From Chitinophaga pinensis (lineage in GTDB: Bacteria; Bacteroidota; Bacteroidia; Chitinophagales; Chitinophagaceae), in assembly GCA_945876095.1 (NCBI GenBank), contig CAMCMP010000008.1:1-64000 (forward strand): 64,000 nt of DNA, read 5' to 3'. Shown here piece after piece: positions 59,364 through 64,000 of this stretch (its first letter is position 1; the number at the start of each line of letters is the position of its first letter). The notes under the pieces were generated by a model. It searched no databases and had not been told where the DNA came from. It saw only the letters and a program-made list of their open reading frames with translations. The position numbers were made by a program, and so were the translations under genes.

Positions 59364-60548
59364 ATGAGTCGATTACACTCTCATATCAATAGTGCTAAAA
59401 AAATACTTGATACTTATCAGGGAGATAAACCTTTTGCCATTTTTTTGAAACAATTTTTTGCTTCCAATAAAAAATATGGCTCTAAGGATAGAAAGTCAAT
59501 TGCATCACTCTGTTTCCATTATTTTAGAATGGGCAAGGCTTTTACTAATATTTCTATTGAAGAAAAATTGCTTATCGCTACTTTTTTGTGCGAAACAAAA
59601 GACTCTTTATTATTGCAAGATTTGAAGCCAGAGTGGAATGAAAAAATTTCACTTCCAGTTAGTGAAAAAATATCTTTACTGGGACAAAATAGTTCTCTTT
59701 TGGATTTTTTCCAGTTCAGTGATTTACTAAGCTCAGGAATTGAAACCGATGCCTTTAGTCTTTCAATGTTGATTCAACCCGATCTATTTATTCGTATTCG
59801 ACCTAAATCAAAAGATACTGTAATCAATCAATTACAGCAATCCGGTTATTATTGGCAGCTAATGAATGAACATTGTGTTCGGTTAAAAAATTCAGACAAA
59901 GTCGCTGATTTTTTTAAGCTTGATAAAGAAGTAGTGATACAAGATGCTAATTCACAGAAAGTGCTTGATTTTTTAAAGCAGCCAGGCTTATTGGAAAATT
60001 CTGTTGGAAATAATTCTTTGTCAGTGTGGGATTGTTGTGCTGCAAGTGGAGGTAAATCTATTTTGCTTACGGATGTGCTAGATCGAAAAATTGATCTAAC
60101 GGTTTCTGATGTCCGAGAAAGTATTTTGACAAATCTTCATCAACGTTTTAAATCAGCTGAAATCATTAACTATGAATCCTTCATAACTGACCTTAGTAGT
60201 TCGAGTCATCAATCGATAAAGTCAGATTTTGATCTCATTATTTGTGATGCACCTTGCAGTGGAAGTGGTACTTGGGGAAGAACGCCTGAGCAACTTGTTT
60301 TTTTTAAGAAGACATCTCTAAAATATTATGCTGAATTGCAACAGAAAATTGTTAACAATGCAATCACTCATCTAAAGCCAGGTGGTTTATTGGTCTATAT
60401 TACCTGTTCTGTTTTCAAAGCTGAAAATGAAATGGTGGTGAATTTCGTAACAGAATCTCTGGAATGTAAATTGATTGATATGCAATTATTAAAAGGATAT
60501 CATCAGCGTTCAGATAGTATGTTTGTGGCTATTTTTAAGAAAGGGTAG
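59364..60548 (+). CDS. RsmB/NOP2-family RNA (cytosine-C5)-methyltransferase
   Basis: WDCCAASGGKSILLTDVLD, DLIICDAPCSGSGTWGRTPEQL, YITCSVFKAENE. Confidence 0.92.
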   Translation: MSRLHSHINSAKKILDTYQGDKPFAIFLKQFFASNKKYGSKDRKSIASLCFHYFRMGKAFTNISIEEKLLIATFLCETKDSLLLQDLKPEWNEKISLPVSEKISLLGQNSSLLDFFQFSDLLSSGIETDAFSLSMLIQPDLFIRIRPKSKDTVINQLQQSGYYWQLMNEHCVRLKNSDKVADFFKLDKEVVIQDANSQKVLDFLKQPGLLENSVGNNSLSVWDCCAASGGKSILLTDVLDRKIDLTVSDVRESILTNLHQRFKSAEIINYESFITDLSSSSHQSIKSDFDLIICDAPCSGSGTWGRTPEQLVFFKKTSLKYYAELQQKIVNNAITHLKPGGLLVYITCSVFKAENEMVVNFVTESLECKLIDMQLLKGYHQRSDSMFVAIFKKG

Positions 60549-61653
60549 AAAATTCACTGCGTTGAATTATTCCTCCGCCAACAACGTCATCTCCCTCGTA
60601 AAACACTGCACTTTGGCCAGGTGCAATTCCTTTTACTTTTTCAAAAAAACGAACTGATAAACCGTTGTCTGTTTTGTATAGATTACTAAATGCACCTTTG
60701 TCCTTGTACCTGATTTTTGTATGCATTTCCATGCCTTCGGTAAATCCCTCATATTTTATCCAATTTATCTTGGATACAACCATTTCATCTCCTTTCAAGT
60801 CTTCTTCTTCTCCCAACACAATAGTATTGGTATCTGGGTCAATGCTAGTTACAAAGGCTGGTTTTCCTAGTGCAATATCAAGACCTTTTCTTTGTCCAAT
60901 TGTATAAAAAGGATAACCTTTATGTTGTCCAATAATTCTACCTGTTTTATCAATAAAATTTCAACCTTTCACTTTTTCTTCTAATCCTTCTACATTTCTT
61001 TTTAAGAATCCTCTGTAATCATTATCGGGTACAAAACAAATTTCATAACTCTCTGCTTTTTTAGCTAATTCAGGGTAGCCGAAATCATGTGCCATTTGTC
61101 GGATAGCAGTTTTATGGTAGGTGCCCAGCGGTAGAAGGGTGCGACTTAGTAAATCTTGCTGAAGTCCCCAGAGTACATAACTTTGGTCTTTGGTTTCATC
61201 AATTCCTTTTCTGATAAAATACCTTCCGTTAGTGTGTTGATGAACCTGGGCATAGTGGCCGGTTGCAATAAAATCGCAACCAAGGGCATCAGCTCTTTTT
61301 AATAAAGCGCGCCATTTAATATGGGTATTGCACATCACACATGGATTAGGTGTTCGCCCAGCGATGTACTCTTCTACAAAATTTTCAATTACAAAATCAC
61401 CAAATTCTTCGCGGATATCTAAAATAAAATGGGGAAATCCATGTTGAACAGCTGCTTGACGTGCATCATTGAAACTATCAAGGTTGCAGCAGCCTGTTTC
61501 CTTTTTTCCAGTAGTGCCAACGCTGGTGGCATAATCCCAAGTCTTCATAGTAATGCCAATCACCTCATAACCTTGTTTATGGAGCATAAGGGCAGCAACG
61601 GTACTATCTATACCACCACTCATGGCCATTAACACTTTTCCTTTTTTACTCAT
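60535..61653 (-). pseudogene. mnmA: tRNA-specific 2-thiouridylase MnmA interrupted by an in-frame TGA (60961-60963)
   Basis: MAMSGGIDSTVAALMLHKQGYEVIGITMKTWD, GRTPNPCVMCNTHIKW, DETKDQSYVLWGL...VKG[TGA]NFIDKTGRIIGQHKGYPFYTIGQRKGLDIALGKPAFVTSIDPDTNTIVLGEEEDL; both halves are in the same frame. Confidence 0.9.
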
Positions 61654-61770
61654 ATCTAAATGCTTCGATGCAAAGATACCATTTTGGTATTTAATAAGAT
61701 AGTTGAATACTCCTCTGGCTTAAGTTTAAGCGATAAAATAGCAGTTACTGAAATGATTCCTAACTGATCC

Positions 61771-62001
61771 CTATTCATGGTTATAGCTTTGAACTTTGAT
61801 GTATAAATCCTCCACTTTTTTGCGTGCCCAATCAGTTTTACGGAGAAATTTTAAGCTAGATTGGATACTCGGATTATCTATAAAGCAATTGATTCGAATG
61901 AGATTACCTAACTCCTCCCACCCAATTTTTTCTACTAAAAATTGTAAAATACTTTCTAAAGTTTTCCCATGAAGCGGATTGTTTTTTTGCGATGTATTCA
62001 T
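61771..62001 (-). CDS. VF530-family (DUF2132) DNA-binding protein
   Basis: [61 protein letters not shown]; start chosen at MNTSQKN. Confidence 0.88.
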   Translation of the reverse strand: MNTSQKNNPLHGKTLESILQFLVEKIGWEELGNLIRINCFIDNPSIQSSLKFLRKTDWARKKVEDLYIKVQSYNHE

Positions 62002-62095
62002 TTCTAAACTTTGATCAAGTTGAAATTTAATTATTCGAGTATTAAAAAGGGCAACCCATTGGTCGCCCTTTCTGGATTTATAAGAAATAATAAAA

Positions 62096-63331
62096 CTATC
62101 CAATATTCATTTTCTTTTTCAGATTGGCATCGATGGCATCCAAAAATTCCTCTGTGTACAAATAATGTTCACCATGATTTACTTTATTACCATGAATACA
62201 AACCGCTAAATCTTTAGTCATTTTTCCACTTTCTACTGTTTCAATACAAACAGTTTCTAGGGCTTCACAAAAATCAATCAGTGTCTGATTATTATCGAGT
62301 TTACCTCTAAATGCTAGGCCTCTTGTCCAAGCAAAAATGGATGCAATTGGATTGGTAGAAGTTGATTTACCTGCTTGATGGTCTCTATAGTGGCGCGTTA
62401 CAGTTCCGTGTGCTGCTTCTGATTCCATTGTTGTGCCGTCTGGTGTGATTAATACAGAGGTCATTAATCCCAAACTACCAAATCCTTGTGCAACGGTATC
62501 ACTTTGTACATCTCCGTCGTAATTTTTACAAGCCCATACAAAATTACCATTCCATTTAAGCGCACTTGCTACCATGTCATCAATTAATCGGTGCTCATAG
62601 GTAATGCCTGCTTGTTGATAGGAAGTTTTAAATTCAGCTTGATAAATATTTTCAAAAATATCTTTAAAACGTCCATCATATTTTTTAAGGATGGTGTTTT
62701 TAGTAGAAAGGTAAAGAGGCCATTTTTTACTAAGGGCCATATTGAAGCAGCTTCTTGCAAAACCCATAATACTTTCATCAGTATTGTACATAGACATCGC
62801 TACACCATCCCCCTTGAAATTATATACTTCAAAAACTTGTGGCTCACCACCGCCTTCAGGAGTGAAGGTCATAGTTAACTTCCCTTTTCCTTTAATAACA
62901 GTATCGGTTGCGCGATATTGGTCACCGAAAGCATGACGACCTACGATAATAGGTGCAGTCCAGTTGGTTACCAAGCGAGGTACATTTTGCATTACAATGG
63001 GCTCTCTAAATACAGTACCATCTAAAATATTTCTGATGGTTCCATTAGGACTTTTCCACATTTGCTTTAGTCCAAACTCTTTAACTCTAGCTTCATCAGG
63101 AGTGATGGTAGCGCATTTGATACCTACTCCAAATTCTTTGATAGCATTCGCTGCATCAATGGTCACTTGGTCATTGGTCTCATCGCGATATTCCATTCCT
63201 AGGTCATAATATTTAATGTCCAGTTCTAGATAAGGCACAATCAATTTGTCTTTAATAAATTTCCAGATGATTCTTGTCATCTCATCGCCATCTAGTTCTA
63301 CTACTGGATTGGCTACTTTAATTTTACTCAT
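62096..63331 (-). CDS. icd: NADP-dependent isocitrate dehydrogenase (eukaryotic-like dimeric type)
   Basis: [78 protein letters not shown]. Confidence 0.95.
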   Translation of the reverse strand: MSKIKVANPVVELDGDEMTRIIWKFIKDKLIVPYLELDIKYYDLGMEYRDETNDQVTIDAANAIKEFGVGIKCATITPDEARVKEFGLKQMWKSPNGTIRNILDGTVFREPIVMQNVPRLVTNWTAPIIVGRHAFGDQYRATDTVIKGKGKLTMTFTPEGGGEPQVFEVYNFKGDGVAMSMYNTDESIMGFARSCFNMALSKKWPLYLSTKNTILKKYDGRFKDIFENIYQAEFKTSYQQAGITYEHRLIDDMVASALKWNGNFVWACKNYDGDVQSDTVAQGFGSLGLMTSVLITPDGTTMESEAAHGTVTRHYRDHQAGKSTSTNPIASIFAWTRGLAFRGKLDNNQTLIDFCEALETVCIETVESGKMTKDLAVCIHGNKVNHGEHYLYTEEFLDAIDANLKKKMNIG

Positions 63332-63399
63332 GGGGTTATTTTTAATTTTGCAAATGTACTGTAAGGAATATAAATAAGCTAAGAGTTGATTATTTGATA

Positions 63400-63996
63400 C
63401 TAAAGATTTTTAATTAATTCATCAGCAAATTCGCTCGTCTTTAGTAATGTTCCTTCTTTCATTAAATTATAAAAGTCGATCGTCACTGTTTTATTACGAA
63501 TGGTTTTGCCTACTGAGTTAGTGATTAATTCGGCGGCATCTCTCCAGCCCATGTACTCTAGCATCATTACACCACTGAGTATAACAGAGGAAGGGTTCAT
63601 CGTATTAGTATTGGCAAATCTTGGGGCCGTACCATGCGTAGCTTCGAAAACAGCATGGCCAGTTAAATAATTAATATTCGCTCCAGGGGCAATTCCAATT
63701 CCACCTACTTGTGCTGCAAGTGCATCGCTTATATAATCTCCATTCAAATTAAGGGTGGCGATAACAGAATAATCCTGTGGCGCCAGTAATGCTTGCTGTA
63801 AAAAATTATCTGCAATAGCATCTTTGATAATCACTTTTCCTCCAACCGCACTTATTTTCATTTCTTCATTGGCCACCGCTTCACCGCTTTCCTTTTTAGT
63901 CCGTTCCCATTGATTCCAAGTATATACTTCGCCGCCAAATTCTCTTTCTGCTAATTCGTATCCCCAGTTTTTAAAAGCGCCTTCAGTATATTTCAT
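63400..63996 (-). CDS. icd: Isocitrate dehydrogenase, E. coli Icd-like type (N-terminus beyond window)
   Basis: [89 protein letters not shown]. Confidence 0.93.
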   Translation of the reverse strand: MKYTEGAFKNWGYELAEREFGGEVYTWNQWERTKKESGEAVANEEMKISAVGGKVIIKDAIADNFLQQALLAPQDYSVIATLNLNGDYISDALAAQVGGIGIAPGANINYLTGHAVFEATHGTAPRFANTNTMNPSSVILSGVMMLEYMGWRDAAELITNSVGKTIRNKTVTIDFYNLMKEGTLLKTSEFADELIKNL

Positions 63997-64000
63997 GATA

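Noticed and set aside
60961-60963. Selenocysteine or UGA=Trp/Gly recoding in mnmA
   Set aside because: The position is normally Gly, no SECIS-like context was evident, and TGA is used as a normal stop elsewhere in the window; mutation or sequencing error is more likely.
61429-61632. Plus-strand ORF within mnmA
   Set aside because: Antisense to clear MnmA coding sequence, no support.
1-64000. CRISPR arrays, rRNA, tRNA genes, prophage modules or anti-phage defence operons
   Set aside because: No regular spacer repeats, rRNA blocks, cloverleafs or phage structural/defence genes were recognised on reading.

Overview
AT-rich Bacteroidota DNA, probably Chitinophagaceae-like (inferred from SusC/SusD genes, TAnnTTTG-type promoter motifs and gene content). 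The left ~35 kb is an accessory catabolic island. It contains a SusC/SusD pair, secreted DUF4185-like proteins, an FGE/SUMF1-like protein, GH38, GH42, six-hairpin and GH92 glycosidases, an MFS sugar porter, a mutarotase-like protein, an aldolase-SDR fusion, and a six-gene operon: E1alpha, E1beta, class-II-aldolase-like, E2, lyxose/mannose isomerase, PfkB kinase. A GntR/UTRA regulator lies inside it. The main finding is a repeated palindrome, CTTGTATATACAAG, upstream of five transcription units. Four copies are perfect, one has a single mismatch, and two degenerate copies also occur, one of them in front of a decayed duplicate of E1alpha. This looks like a locus-specific GntR regulon joining glycan breakdown to a sugar-isomerase/kinase/aldolase/2-oxoacid-dehydrogenase pathway. 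The island is flanked by a decayed IS110 transposase on the left and a truncated DUF1080 fragment on the right. The right ~28 kb is mostly core genome: SET, OsmC, rhodanese, CBS, homoserine dehydrogenase with an upstream SAM-I riboswitch, recQ, uvrA, rarA, aspS, rpsT, sucAB, an RNA methyltransferase, mnmA with an in-frame TGA, and two unlike NADP-isocitrate dehydrogenases in tandem. All calls come from reading the sequence and the supplied ORF track; no searches were run.
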